Positions 26,140 through 34,582 of a stretch of 64,000 nt of DNA are shown one piece after another. Below the pieces are notes generated by a model. It was not told the origin of the DNA. It searched no databases and saw only the letters and a list, made by a program, of their open reading frames with translations. Numbering within the stretch: position 1 is the first letter of the stretch; every line of letters begins with the position of its first letter. The stretch comes from VRUE01 sp033856195 (GTDB lineage: Bacteria; Actinomycetota; Thermoleophilia; Solirubrobacterales; 70-9). Location of the stretch: assembly GCA_033856195.1 (NCBI GenBank), contig JAWVFL010000029.1:62001-126000 (forward strand), written 5' to 3'. A program made the translations under genes and the position numbers.

Positions 26140-26802
26140 CTACGCCGCCAGCGAGGCGACGAGGCTTCGCGGTTTGGCGATCCTGCCGAGCTCTTCGACC
26201 ACTGCGACTGCGCCCGCCTCGCGCAGCTCCGCCTCCGAGAAGCCACCGGTGAGAACGGCGAGCGTGGGCAGCTTCGCCGCGCTCGCTGCCTTGACGTCCC
26301 AGACAGAGTCGCCGACCATCAGCGCCGGCCCGTCTGCGTCCGACTTCTCCAGCGCTGCATGAACGAGGTCGGGGGAGGGCTTGGTGCGCTCGACGTCGGC
26401 CGACGTCGTCCAGGCGTCGACCAGCTCGCGCGCCTCGAGCAGATCGAGGTAGTGGTCGATCTCCTCCTCGCGGGCGGAGCTGGCCAACACCACCGAGAGC
26501 GCCTCGTCCTCGCAAAGCTCTCGTACCAGCTCACGGGCGCCGGCCATCGGCTCGACTTCGTCGATCAGCGCTTCATAGGCCTCCGCCTCGGCCGCGCGGA
26601 TCGCCTCGCCATCGCGCTCCGCGGCATCGTCACCGATCAGGGCCCCGATGATCTGGTCGCCGCCCATGCCTATGTGGCGGTGGACCCTCCACATCTGCGC
26701 GCTGTGGCCATAGGCGCGCAGCGCTCGGTGCCAGGCCAGCGTGTGGTGGTAGTTGGTGTCGACGAGAGTCCCGTCGACGTCGAGGATCACGGTGGTCGCC
26801 AT
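26140..26802 (-). CDS. HAD-superfamily phosphatase (beta-phosphoglucomutase/Gph-like)
   Basis: 220 aa from ATG 26802, preceded by GGAGG. Motif I ILDVDGTLVDTN with the nucleophile Asp, a helical cap (about 15-85), motif II VVLASSA, motif III Lys in ERTKPSPD, motif IV MVGDSVWDVKAA. The small alpha-helical cap assigns it to subfamily I phosphatases acting on small phosphorylated metabolites. It converges on the 112-aa gene (5-bp gap). Confidence 0.9.
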   Translation of the reverse strand: MATTVILDVDGTLVDTNYHHTLAWHRALRAYGHSAQMWRVHRHIGMGGDQIIGALIGDDAAERDGEAIRAAEAEAYEALIDEVEPMAGARELVRELCEDEALSVVLASSAREEEIDHYLDLLEARELVDAWTTSADVERTKPSPDLVHAALEKSDADGPALMVGDSVWDVKAASAAKLPTLAVLTGGFSEAELREAGAVAVVEELGRIAKPRSLVASLAA

Positions 26803-26834
26803 CGTCCTCCGGCCTCCTTGCCGGCGCTGCCCCG

Positions 26835-26861
26835 CTACCCGCGATCGGTCTGGGACCAAAC
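26835..26861 (-). promoter_or_regulatory. Possible sigma-B/SigF-like promoter of the HAD gene
   Basis: On the minus strand: GTTT (26861-26858), a 17-bp spacer and GGGTAG (26840-26835), about 33 bp before ATG 26802. The spacer is slightly long. Confidence 0.35.
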
Positions 26862-26875
26862 AGGTGGTTCCGCCG

Positions 26876-28447
26876 CTACCAGGCGTCGATGAAGCGCGGC
26901 CGGGAGGAATGATCGATCTCTCGCAGCCCCGCGGCGGCGAGTGTGGCGGCGATCAGAGCACGCGTCTCGGCCGGGTCGATTACGTCGTCGATCTCGAAGA
27001 GGGCGGCGGCGTTGAGGGCTCTGGCATTCTCCTCGGCAGCGGCGGTGAGGTCGCGCACGCGCTGCTCGCGCTCCTCCTCATCGGCGATCGCCCCGAGCTC
27101 CTTGCGCAGCGCCAGTCGCACCGCGCCCTCGAGGCCCATCGGGCCGAGGTGGGCCGAGGGCCATGCCACCGTCAGCAGCGGCTCGTGCATGCTGCCGCCG
27201 GTCATCGCCTGGGCGCCAAGGCCGTAGCCGCGGCGCAGGATCACCGCGATCAGGGGCACGGTCAGCGCCGCGCCGGCGAGCAGCAGGCGCGAGGCGTGCC
27301 GGACCAGGCCGGTCGCCTCGGCTTCGGGCCCGACCATGATGCCCGGCGTGTCCACCAGCGAGAGCACCGGCAGGCCGAAGGCCTCGCAAAGCTGCAGGAA
27401 GCGGGCGGCCTTGTCGGCGGCGTCGCTGGTGATCGCCCCGGCGACGTGACGCGTGTCGTTGGCGATCACGCCCAGCGGCTGGCCTCCGATGCGGAGCAGC
27501 GCGGTGACCATCTCGGGGGCGAAGCGCTCGCGCAGGAAAGTGGCCGAGCCGGTGTCGGCGAGCGTCTCGATGATCGGCTGCACGGCGTAGGCACGCCGCT
27601 GGCGCTCGGGGATAGCGTCGCGCAGGCTCGCCTGATCGGCTTCGGGTCCTGGCGGGATTGGGCCTTGGAAGTAGCTGAGCAGCCGCTTCGTCGCGGCGGT
27701 GGCCTCCGCCTCATCGGCGGTGACCAAGTCGACGACCCCGTTTGCGGCCTGCATCTCGATTGGCCCGACCTCGTCGGGATCGACTTTGCCGAGCCCGCCT
27801 CCCTCGATCATCGCCGGGCCACCCATGCCCAGGGAGATGTTCTCGGTGGCGACGATCAGGTCGGCGCAGCCCGCAATTACAGCGTTGCCGGCAAAGCAGC
27901 GTCCGGCGACCACGGCGATGCGTGGCACCAGGCCCGAGAGGCTTGCCCAGAGGGCGAAGGCGCGGGTGTCGAGGGCCGAGACGACCGGGTAGTCGGTATC
28001 TCCGGGGCGGCCGCCACCGCCCTCGGCGAAGAAGACGGTCGGCAATCGCATCCGCTCGATCAGCTCGAAAAGCCGGTCCTTCTTGCGATGTCCGAGCGCG
28101 CCCTGGGTGCCGGCGAGCACGGTGTAGTCGTAGGAGAGCACCGCGCAGGCGGAACGCTCACCGAAGAGCTCGCCGTTGATCCGCGCGGTGCCGGCAATCA
28201 GTCCGTCCGCCGGGGTATTCGCAATCAGGTCATCGAGCTCGCGGCGACCTCGCTGGGCCGCGATCGCAAAGCGGCCGTACTCGACGAAGGAGCCGGGGTC
28301 GACGAGGTCCTCGATGTTCTCGCGGGCGGTGCGGCCGCCGCCCGCGTGGCGGCGCTCGACCGCCTCGCCGCGCGCCTGATCGCGGGTAAGGCTGCGTCGT
28401 GCCAGGGCCTCGGCCAAGTCCTCTCTCTCCTCATTCACCGGCGCCAT
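26876..28447 (-). CDS. Acyl-CoA carboxylase carboxyltransferase subunit
   Basis: 523 aa from ATG 28447, the usual size for the biotin-dependent carboxyltransferase of acetyl/propionyl/methylcrotonyl-CoA carboxylases. N-terminal crotonase half: RRHAGGGRTARENIEDLVDPGSFVEYG, RMRLPTVFFAEGGGGRPGD, GRCFAGNAVIAGCADLIVA. C-terminal half: FLQLCEAFGLPVLSLVDTPGIMVG, RRGYGLGAQAMTGG and a WPSAHLGPMGLEGAV segment that shapes the acyl pocket. It transfers carboxyl from biotin to an acyl-CoA. No biotin-carrier partner is next to it. Divergent from a cupredoxin gene (166-bp gap). Confidence 0.88.
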   Translation of the reverse strand: MAPVNEEREDLAEALARRSLTRDQARGEAVERRHAGGGRTARENIEDLVDPGSFVEYGRFAIAAQRGRRELDDLIANTPADGLIAGTARINGELFGERSACAVLSYDYTVLAGTQGALGHRKKDRLFELIERMRLPTVFFAEGGGGRPGDTDYPVVSALDTRAFALWASLSGLVPRIAVVAGRCFAGNAVIAGCADLIVATENISLGMGGPAMIEGGGLGKVDPDEVGPIEMQAANGVVDLVTADEAEATAATKRLLSYFQGPIPPGPEADQASLRDAIPERQRRAYAVQPIIETLADTGSATFLRERFAPEMVTALLRIGGQPLGVIANDTRHVAGAITSDAADKAARFLQLCEAFGLPVLSLVDTPGIMVGPEAEATGLVRHASRLLLAGAALTVPLIAVILRRGYGLGAQAMTGGSMHEPLLTVAWPSAHLGPMGLEGAVRLALRKELGAIADEEEREQRVRDLTAAAEENARALNAAALFEIDDVIDPAETRALIAATLAAAGLREIDHSSRPRFIDAW

Positions 28448-28613
28448 GTTCCCAGCCTCGTCCGATCGGTAGCGCGGCTTCAGTGATCGGAGTGCGCCCT
28501 GAGTCCCGATTTGCGCGCTCATTCCGCTTGATAGCTGCGCTCGTCCCAGATAGATTTCCCCGTCTATTCGTCCAGGTGTGCGCTGCGGAGGCGGGCGCCG
28601 AAAGGAGAGCAAG

Positions 28614-29195
28614 TTGAAGCAGCGACTTTTCCATGCGATCTCGGTCAGGGTCGGCCTTGCGATCGCGATCGGTATCACCGCGTCTGTTGCCCTGGCGCCT
28701 GCCCTCGCCAGCGGTGCCGGTGAACTGGGCCCCACGAACACGGTCTACATCAAGTCGGGCAAAGGCGGTCTGCGCTTCGAAGCGCCGAAGACGATTGCCG
28801 AGGGCCAGGAACTAGAGGTGCTGAACCAGACCAACCCGAAACAGGTTGGCCCTCACACCTTCTCGCTCGTGACCAAGGGCTCGATCCCCAAGACCCCCAA
28901 AGCGCGGCAGATCTGCTTCACCCCGAAACACATCTGCATGGCGATCGCCCATTGGCACGGGACGAACGGAAACGGCCCGATCACCAAGAACCCGGTCAAA
29001 GCCGGCGCCGAAGGCTGGGACACGCTTGGCAGCGTCAGCAAGACGGGCGACTCCTGGTTCACCGGCGAAAAGAAAGCCGGTACGTCGATCGTCGAGCCGG
29101 TCACCGCCACCGCCGGCACGACGATCTACTTCATGTGCGCCGTCCATCCCTGGATGCACGGTTCGATTGAAGTGACCCCCCCGGCCACGAGCTAG
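28614..29195 (+). CDS. Exported cupredoxin-domain protein
   Basis: TTG at 28614 with AAAGGAG 6 bp upstream. 193 aa. Signal peptide VRVGLAIAIGITASVALAPALA. One plastocyanin-like domain with likely type-1 copper ligands His in VGPHTFSLV and the Cys, His and Met in FMCAVHPWMHG. An insertion with a C-x-x-x-x-x-C pair (ICFTPKHIC) and WHGTNG separates them. It probably passes electrons or binds copper outside the cell. It is 87 bp upstream of the multicopper oxidase, but a terminator lies between. Confidence 0.85.
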   Translation: MKQRLFHAISVRVGLAIAIGITASVALAPALASGAGELGPTNTVYIKSGKGGLRFEAPKTIAEGQELEVLNQTNPKQVGPHTFSLVTKGSIPKTPKARQICFTPKHICMAIAHWHGTNGNGPITKNPVKAGAEGWDTLGSVSKTGDSWFTGEKKAGTSIVEPVTATAGTTIYFMCAVHPWMHGSIEVTPPATS

Positions 29196-29231
29196 CGCAC
29201 GGCTGGATCGTTCGAAGATTCGCCACGCCTG

Positions 29232-29256
29232 GGGCGCCGAGCTTTTCTCGGCGCCC
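29232..29256. terminator. Terminator after the cupredoxin gene
   Basis: GGGCGCCGAG and CTCGGCGCCC form a perfect 10-bp stem around CTTTT. The T-run after it is weak, so read-through into the oxidase gene is possible. Confidence 0.6.
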
Positions 29257-29282
29257 TGGGTAGCGGCGCCCTCGCCACTTCA

Positions 29283-30788
29283 ATGCCGCTGGGCCTAAGG
29301 CCCGGCTCGCTGCTGCCGGCAAGCAAGCCGGCGCCTCGCCCGGCCGCGGTCCCCTTCCGCCTGCCGTTGCCGATTCCCCGCGTACTCAGTGGCGCGAGGC
29401 TGACGATCCCGATCCGCGAAGCGGATGTGCAGGCGATGCCGGGGCAGCCGACGCGGATGTGGACCTACGGCGGCAGCTTCCCCGGCCCGACGATCCGGCG
29501 GCCGGCGGGGCACCGCACCGAGGTCACATTCCGGCATGAGCTGCCGCGCTCGGTCGGGGAGCTGAGCGTTCACCTGCACGGGGGTCACAACCGCACCCAG
29601 TTCGACGGTCAACCGGGCGGCTTGACGCCTTCCCACGCGCGTTCCCTCTACTGCGACATCCCGCACGGCCTCTCGCCGCGGCAGTCTGGCAACGACCTGC
29701 TGCTCGAGCCCGGCGGGCAGCGCACCTACGTCTACGACCTGATCGAGGACGGCAGGCCCGAACGGGCTGCATTCCAGTGGTACCACGACCACCGCCTGGA
29801 CCAGACGTCGCGCAACATCTGGCACGGGCTCGCAGGGATGTGGATAGTCGATGACGAGTTCGAGGCGGGCCTGCCGCTACCAGAAGGCGAGCGCGACCTG
29901 GCGCTGATGATCGCCGACCGATCCTTCGATCGGCACAACCAGCTCACCGATCCGTTCACCAACCGCCGGCCGCCGGCCGACGGCATCAACGCTCGCAGTG
30001 TCCTCGTCAACGGGGCCTACATGCCGTACCACCGGGTCAGCCCGCGGCTCTACCGCCTGCGCATCCTCAACGCGTCGCAGTTCCGGCCCTACAACCTCTA
30101 CCTCTCCAATGGGGCGCTGCTGATCCAGATCGGCACCGACAGCGGTTTGATGCCGAAGCCGGTGAGCCGGGAAGAGGTCTTCATCGGACCGGGAGAGCGG
30201 GTTGAGGTAATGGTCGACTTCGGCACGGCTCGTGGGGAAAGCGTCGATCTGCGCAGCGGTCCCCGCCACGGCGCCAGGAACCCGCTCGGCACTCATCCTT
30301 ACGTCGGGGCGTTGATGCAGTTCCGCGTCGATTCCGCGCGCCGCGCCGATCGCACCCGCATCCCCCGCAAGCTGCGCCCACTGCCGAGGTGGACCAAGCA
30401 CGTCTCCGAGAGGCCAAAGCACACCTGGGAGATCACTATCGGCGGCCTTTTCAAGACCACCTGGGAGATCAACGGCCGCACCTTCAACCCGACCTACGCC
30501 GGCGCTCACCCGAAGCTCGACACCACCGAGACCTGGGAGATCGTCAACCGCACCGACGTCGCCCACGTGATGCACATGCACCACACCGACTGGTACCTGC
30601 TCTCCCGCAACGGGCGCAAGCCGCCGCCCTGGGAAGACTGCCTCAAGGAGACCTTCTTCCTCTACCCCCGCGAACGCATCCTCGTCGCCGGCCACTTCGC
30701 CGACCACCCCGGCAAGTTCGTCATCCACTGCCACATGCTCGACCACGAGGACCACGGCCTGATGGCCCAGTTCGAGGTGGTCGGCTGA
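29283..30788 (+). CDS. Multicopper oxidase
   Basis: 501 aa. All copper motifs are present: HLHGG (near residue 98), WYHDH, HVMHMHHTDW and HCHMLDHEDHGLM, which supply the T2/T3 cluster and the T1 Cys-His-Met site. Three cupredoxin domains. The N-terminus is Pro-rich and has no clear signal or twin-arginine peptide, so the location is uncertain or the start lies elsewhere; the ATG has a weak ribosome site. Relatives are CotA/bilirubin-oxidase-like enzymes oxidising phenols or metals with O2. Confidence 0.92.
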   Translation: MPLGLRPGSLLPASKPAPRPAAVPFRLPLPIPRVLSGARLTIPIREADVQAMPGQPTRMWTYGGSFPGPTIRRPAGHRTEVTFRHELPRSVGELSVHLHGGHNRTQFDGQPGGLTPSHARSLYCDIPHGLSPRQSGNDLLLEPGGQRTYVYDLIEDGRPERAAFQWYHDHRLDQTSRNIWHGLAGMWIVDDEFEAGLPLPEGERDLALMIADRSFDRHNQLTDPFTNRRPPADGINARSVLVNGAYMPYHRVSPRLYRLRILNASQFRPYNLYLSNGALLIQIGTDSGLMPKPVSREEVFIGPGERVEVMVDFGTARGESVDLRSGPRHGARNPLGTHPYVGALMQFRVDSARRADRTRIPRKLRPLPRWTKHVSERPKHTWEITIGGLFKTTWEINGRTFNPTYAGAHPKLDTTETWEIVNRTDVAHVMHMHHTDWYLLSRNGRKPPPWEDCLKETFFLYPRERILVAGHFADHPGKFVIHCHMLDHEDHGLMAQFEVVG

Positions 30789-30790
30789 TC

Positions 30791-30824
30791 GACGAAACCA
30801 GGCCCCTGCGGGCCTGGTTTCGTC
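30791..30824. terminator. Strong bidirectional terminator
   Basis: GACGAAACCAGGCCC and GGGCCTGGTTTCGTC form a perfect 15-bp stem with a CTGC loop, 2 bp after the oxidase stop. It also faces the convergent DUF378 gene. Confidence 0.85.
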
Positions 30825-30844
30825 CTCCGGAATCGGCGCAGCGT

Positions 30845-31078
30845 TCAGGCGCCGCGCGCGTGCGGGGTGTGGTGCCCGATGTGGAGGCTGTCGAGCAGCC
30901 TCGGGACGTAGAGGAGGCCACAGACGCCGACGACGACGTAGACGACGTCGGTGAGCGTGCCGCTCCCGAAGACATCGGAGATCACGTTCGTGTCGAATAG
31001 GCCGACCATTCCCCAGTTGAGAGCACCCAGGACCATGACCAGCAGAGCGATGGGCTCGAGCCGCTTGATCGTCTCCAT
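30845..31078 (-). CDS. DUF378 small membrane protein
   Basis: 77 aa with two membrane spans (IALLVMVLGALNWGMVGLF and LTDVVYVVVGVCGLLYV). LGALNWGMVGLF and GLLYVPRL are the DUF378 signature. TAGGAGG is 5 bp before the ATG. Function unknown. Convergent with the multicopper oxidase. Confidence 0.85.
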   Translation of the reverse strand: METIKRLEPIALLVMVLGALNWGMVGLFDTNVISDVFGSGTLTDVVYVVVGVCGLLYVPRLLDSLHIGHHTPHARGA

Positions 31079-31151
31079 CTCGTCCTCCTAAGGGAGATAG
31101 TGCGAATAGTTACGAAAGTGATACACCAAAGCCAGCGGCGCGGTTACGGCG

Positions 31152-31412
31152 TCAGTCGGCGGCAGCCCCGTATCGCCTTTGCGCTCGCGCGAGCTTGTCC
31201 GGTCCGTAAAAACGCCGAGCCCACCACGAATCCGGTCGGGCCAACCTAAGGGACGCGATCCACCAGACCAGGCCAACCGTCAGCCAGCCGGCCGCGAAGA
31301 GGAGCCACTGCCGCTTCAACGCCGTGACGATCAGCGGGGCGACGATCAAAACGACGAAAAGCGCGATCGCATACGCGACCGCCACTCCTGTTGACGTTGC
31401 GAGCAGAGCCAT
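31152..31412 (-). CDS. Hypothetical two-span membrane protein
   Basis: 86 aa: spans VAYAIALFVVLIVAPLIVTAL (about 11-31) and WLLFAAGWLTVGLVWWIASL (about 35-54), then a basic tail rich in Arg and Trp (RPDSWWARRFYGPDKLARAQRRYG). No family recognised. It follows gloA on the same strand with a 9-bp gap, so it is probably in one transcript. Confidence 0.55.
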   Translation of the reverse strand: MALLATSTGVAVAYAIALFVVLIVAPLIVTALKRQWLLFAAGWLTVGLVWWIASLRLARPDSWWARRFYGPDKLARAQRRYGAAAD

Positions 31413-31421
31413 CGATCGGCG

Positions 31422-31805
31422 CTACGACTGGGCGCCGATCAGCTCGATGCGGTAGCCGTCGGGGTCGCGGAGGAAGCAGATCAAGTGGCCCTCGGTGCGG
31501 CCGCCGGGGCGGTAGGGAGGCTTTTCGGGCTCGACGCCGTCGGCGGCTAGGGCTTTGAGTGTGGCGTCGAGGTCGTCGACCATGAGGGCGATGTGGTTGT
31601 AGCCGGTGCCCTGCTCATAGCCCGTCACACCGTGGTTGTAGGTCAGCTCCAGGACGGGGTCTTCGCCCGGCAGGTTCATGAAGACGTTGATCGCCTCGTC
31701 GCCAATCGGCATCCGGCCAGTCTCTTCGAAGCCGATCTTTTCGTAGAAGGCGACCGAGTGGTCGATGTCGCCGATTCGGTAGCAGGTGTGCAAGAACTTC
31801 GCCAT
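31422..31805 (-). CDS. gloA: Lactoylglutathione lyase-like glyoxalase I
   Basis: 127 aa. Canonical glyoxalase I order: HTCYRIGDIDHSVAFYEKIGF (first metal His), NLPGEDPVLELTYN (metal Glu), GYNHIALMVDDLDATLKAL (second His) and FLRDPDGYRIELIGA (second Glu). It detoxifies methylglyoxal adducts. Actinobacteria often use thiols other than glutathione, so the co-substrate is uncertain. Divergent from the PBP gene. Confidence 0.88.
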   Translation of the reverse strand: MAKFLHTCYRIGDIDHSVAFYEKIGFEETGRMPIGDEAINVFMNLPGEDPVLELTYNHGVTGYEQGTGYNHIALMVDDLDATLKALAADGVEPEKPPYRPGGRTEGHLICFLRDPDGYRIELIGAQS

Positions 31806-31846
31806 CGACTTCGCAGCCTAGCGTCCTCCCTACAATTTGCAGCCGA

Positions 31847-33985
31847 ATGGCTCGCCGAACGCGCCTGCGCAGACGCAGGTTGCACACCTCGAAGTGGAAT
31901 AAGTTTCTGGTCCCTCTGGGGGTCCTGGCCGCCGTCGCTGTTGTCGCGGGCGGGGTCGCCGGAAGCTGGGCGGTCAACGTCTATGAGTCGGCGCCGCCGC
32001 TCTCCAGCCTCAAACCGGTGCAGAAGGGGCGCTCCTCGGCGATTTACGCCGCCGACGGAAGTCTGATCGGCTTCATCCAGGCCGAAAACATCCGCCAGCC
32101 GGTGCCCGGGCGGGCGATGCCGCAGACGCTCAGAGACGCAACGGTCGCGATCGAGGACAAGAACTACTTCAACCACGGCGCCCTTGACCCGGCCGGGATC
32201 GCGCGCGCCGCCTGGAAGGACCTGCTCGCCGGCGGCAAGCCGGTGCAGGGCGCCTCGACGATCACCCAGCAGCTGGTCCGCAACCTCTACATCCAGAACC
32301 CTCAGGAGACAATCAAGCGCAAGCTGATCGAAGCGCACCTCGCCTACGAGATGGAGGACGCCCACTCGAAGAACTGGATCCTCACCGCCTACCTCAACAC
32401 CGCGCCCTACGGCACGGTCGAAGGGGAGACTGCGGTCGGGGTCGAGGCGGCCGCCCAGACCTACTACGGCAAGCCCGCCAAGGACCTCGGCCTGATCGAA
32501 TCGGCGCTGATCGCCGGCCTGCCCCAAGCGCCGTCCGAATACAACCCCTTCCTCGACCCCCATGCTGCCATCAATCGTCGTAACGAGGTGCTCGACGCAA
32601 TGCACGAGGAGGGCTACATCGACGGCGCCGAATATCGCGAGGCGCTGAGCAGGGGCCTCGGCCTCAGCCCGGGGCACAAGTACCGGGTGATCCACGACCC
32701 CTTCCTCTTTGATCTCGTACAGCAAGAGCTGATCGACAAATACGGCATCAACACGGTGCGCAACGGCGGCCTCAAGGCCTACACGACGATCGATCCCGAA
32801 CTGCAGGAACGGGCGCAGGAAGCGGTCGACTCGTGCAGCGTCTGTTACGCGGAAGGCGGCCCGGCAGCCGGCCTGGCATCGGTCGATCCCTCGACCGGCG
32901 AGATCGTCGCCCTCGCCTCGACCGAAGGGTTCGAAAGCGAAAACGAATTCAACTACGCATGGCAGGCCCATCGCCAGCCCGGTTCCTCCTTCAAGACCTA
33001 CGTGCTGACGACCGCGATCAAGCAGGGGGTCGATCCCGACACCACCTACTACGACGGCACCTCGCCGAAGACGCTGGAAACTCCCGGCGGCGGGACCTGG
33101 ACGGTCAACAACGCCGAGCCCGGCGGTGGCACGATGTCGCTCGCCTCCGCCACCTGGGAGTCGGTCAACGTCATCTTCGCCCAGCTCGATCTCGACGTCG
33201 GGCCCGAGAACGTCACCGAGACCGCCCACGAAATGGGCATCGAAGCGCCGCTCGAATCGGTGCCGGCGGAGGCGATCGGCGGTCTCGCGATTGGCGTCAC
33301 GCCGCTGGAAATGGCCGACGGCTACGCGACGCTCGCCAGCGGTGGAATTCACCACGACCCGACCGCAATCAGCCGGGTTGAGTTTCCCGGTCCGGACGGC
33401 AAGATCGACGAAACCGATCCCGATTCCGGCGAGCGCGTCCTCACCGAGGGGCAGGCCTACGAAGTGACGCGGCTGCTGGAGGGCGTGATCACGCAGGGAA
33501 CCGGCGCCGGCTACACCTACATGGGCTGCACCGCAGAGGCGGGCAAGACCGGCACCTCCGAGGGCCTCTCCGACGCCTGGTTTGTCGGCTACACACCGCT
33601 CTACTCGACCGCGGTCTGGGTGGGCCATCCGCAGTCGCGTGAAGAAACCGGCTTCGGAGGCCCGACGGCGGGGCCGATCTGGCGCTCCTTCATGGAATCC
33701 GCCGTAGCCGGCGATTGCCCAGAATTCCCCGAACCCTCGACGCTGCCCGAACTCTCCGGCCTCGACAGCGAACACACTTCCGGCTCTTCGGGCTCATCCT
33801 CAAACGAATACGAATACAACGAATACGAAGAAGAAGCGACCGAAAAGCCGTCGAAGCAGGGCAAGGGCGAAGGCGGCGCGTCCGAATCCGAACCAGAAGG
33901 CGAACCCGCTCCGGAAGCGGCGCCTGAACCCGCTCCAGAAGCTGCGCCGCCCGCAGTTGGCGGAGGCATATCAAGTCCTCACTGA
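31847..33985 (+). CDS. Class A penicillin-binding protein (PBP1-type)
   Basis: 712 aa, bifunctional peptidoglycan synthase. A basic N-terminus and one span (FLVPLGVLAAVAVVAGGVAGSW) anchor it. The GT51 domain (about 60-240) has the catalytic Glu in VAIEDKNYFNHG and the motif QGASTITQQLVRNLY. The transpeptidase domain (about 315-620) has S-x-x-K as GSSFK, S-x-N as SVN and K-T-G as KTGTSEG. A C-terminal tail of about 85 aa is acidic then Pro/Glu/Ala rich and probably lies in the wall. It starts 41 bp after the divergent gloA start. Confidence 0.95.
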   Translation: MARRTRLRRRRLHTSKWNKFLVPLGVLAAVAVVAGGVAGSWAVNVYESAPPLSSLKPVQKGRSSAIYAADGSLIGFIQAENIRQPVPGRAMPQTLRDATVAIEDKNYFNHGALDPAGIARAAWKDLLAGGKPVQGASTITQQLVRNLYIQNPQETIKRKLIEAHLAYEMEDAHSKNWILTAYLNTAPYGTVEGETAVGVEAAAQTYYGKPAKDLGLIESALIAGLPQAPSEYNPFLDPHAAINRRNEVLDAMHEEGYIDGAEYREALSRGLGLSPGHKYRVIHDPFLFDLVQQELIDKYGINTVRNGGLKAYTTIDPELQERAQEAVDSCSVCYAEGGPAAGLASVDPSTGEIVALASTEGFESENEFNYAWQAHRQPGSSFKTYVLTTAIKQGVDPDTTYYDGTSPKTLETPGGGTWTVNNAEPGGGTMSLASATWESVNVIFAQLDLDVGPENVTETAHEMGIEAPLESVPAEAIGGLAIGVTPLEMADGYATLASGGIHHDPTAISRVEFPGPDGKIDETDPDSGERVLTEGQAYEVTRLLEGVITQGTGAGYTYMGCTAEAGKTGTSEGLSDAWFVGYTPLYSTAVWVGHPQSREETGFGGPTAGPIWRSFMESAVAGDCPEFPEPSTLPELSGLDSEHTSGSSGSSSNEYEYNEYEEEATEKPSKQGKGEGGASESEPEGEPAPEAAPEPAPEAAPPAVGGGISSPH

Positions 33986-34012
33986 GCGGCGGCGCCTAAC
34001 TAACCTGACGCC

Positions 34013-34561
34013 ATGCTCCGGCGCCGATTTCCGCTTGGCCTGAGCGGCGAGCCGCCTCCCGCCTGGCAAGGGCTGCTGGCGACGCTCATCGCGGTCACCG
34101 CCGGAACACTCCTCGTCTACCCACTCAAGTCGGTGGCGCCGGTGGTTTCCCTGGGCGTCGTCTACTTGCCGGCGATCCTCTTGATCTCGATCATCTGGGG
34201 GTTGCGGCTCGGTTTGCTCGCCGCAATCGCCAGCGCGGTGGCCTTCAACTTCTTCCAGCTGCCGCCGCTGCACCGTTTCGAGATCGCCAACGGGGAGAAC
34301 TGGGTGGCCCTGCTGGTCTTCGCGATCGTCGCTGCGATCAGCAGCACGGTCGCCGGGCGGGCGCGGGCGCTCGAGGCCGAGCGCCGCCGAGCGCTGAAGG
34401 TGATCCTCCGCGACGCCGGCTACGAGCCAGTCGCCGCCGCCAGCGGGGAGGAGGCGCTCGACCAGGCCGCGGTGAAGCCGCCGGCCGCGGCGATCCTGCG
34501 CCGCGAGATCGAACCGGCCGATCCGCACCGACCCGGGGTCGGCTACCGGATCTCCGTCTAG
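34013..34561 (+). pseudogene. Collapsed KdpD/KdpE-type two-component remnant
   Basis: 182 aa made of three joined fragments. Residues 15-122 are a DUF4118 sensor domain with four membrane spans as in KdpD-like kinases (PLKSVAPVVSLGVVYLPAILLIS, then AVAFNFFQLPPLHRFEI). Residues about 126-162 (RALKVILRDAGYEPVAAASGEEALDQAAVKPPAAAIL) are the middle of a response-regulator receiver. Residues 163-182 (RREIEPADPHRPGVGYRI) look like the end of an OmpR/KdpE winged helix. The kinase core, the receiver's phosphorylation site and most of the output domain are missing. It still has an intact start and frame. Confidence 0.7.
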
Positions 34562-34582
34562 GCAGCGGGGGATACTGCCCCG

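Noticed and set aside
27078..28486. Plus-strand frames opposite the acyl-CoA carboxylase gene
   Set aside because: Antisense shadow of a well-recognised carboxyltransferase.
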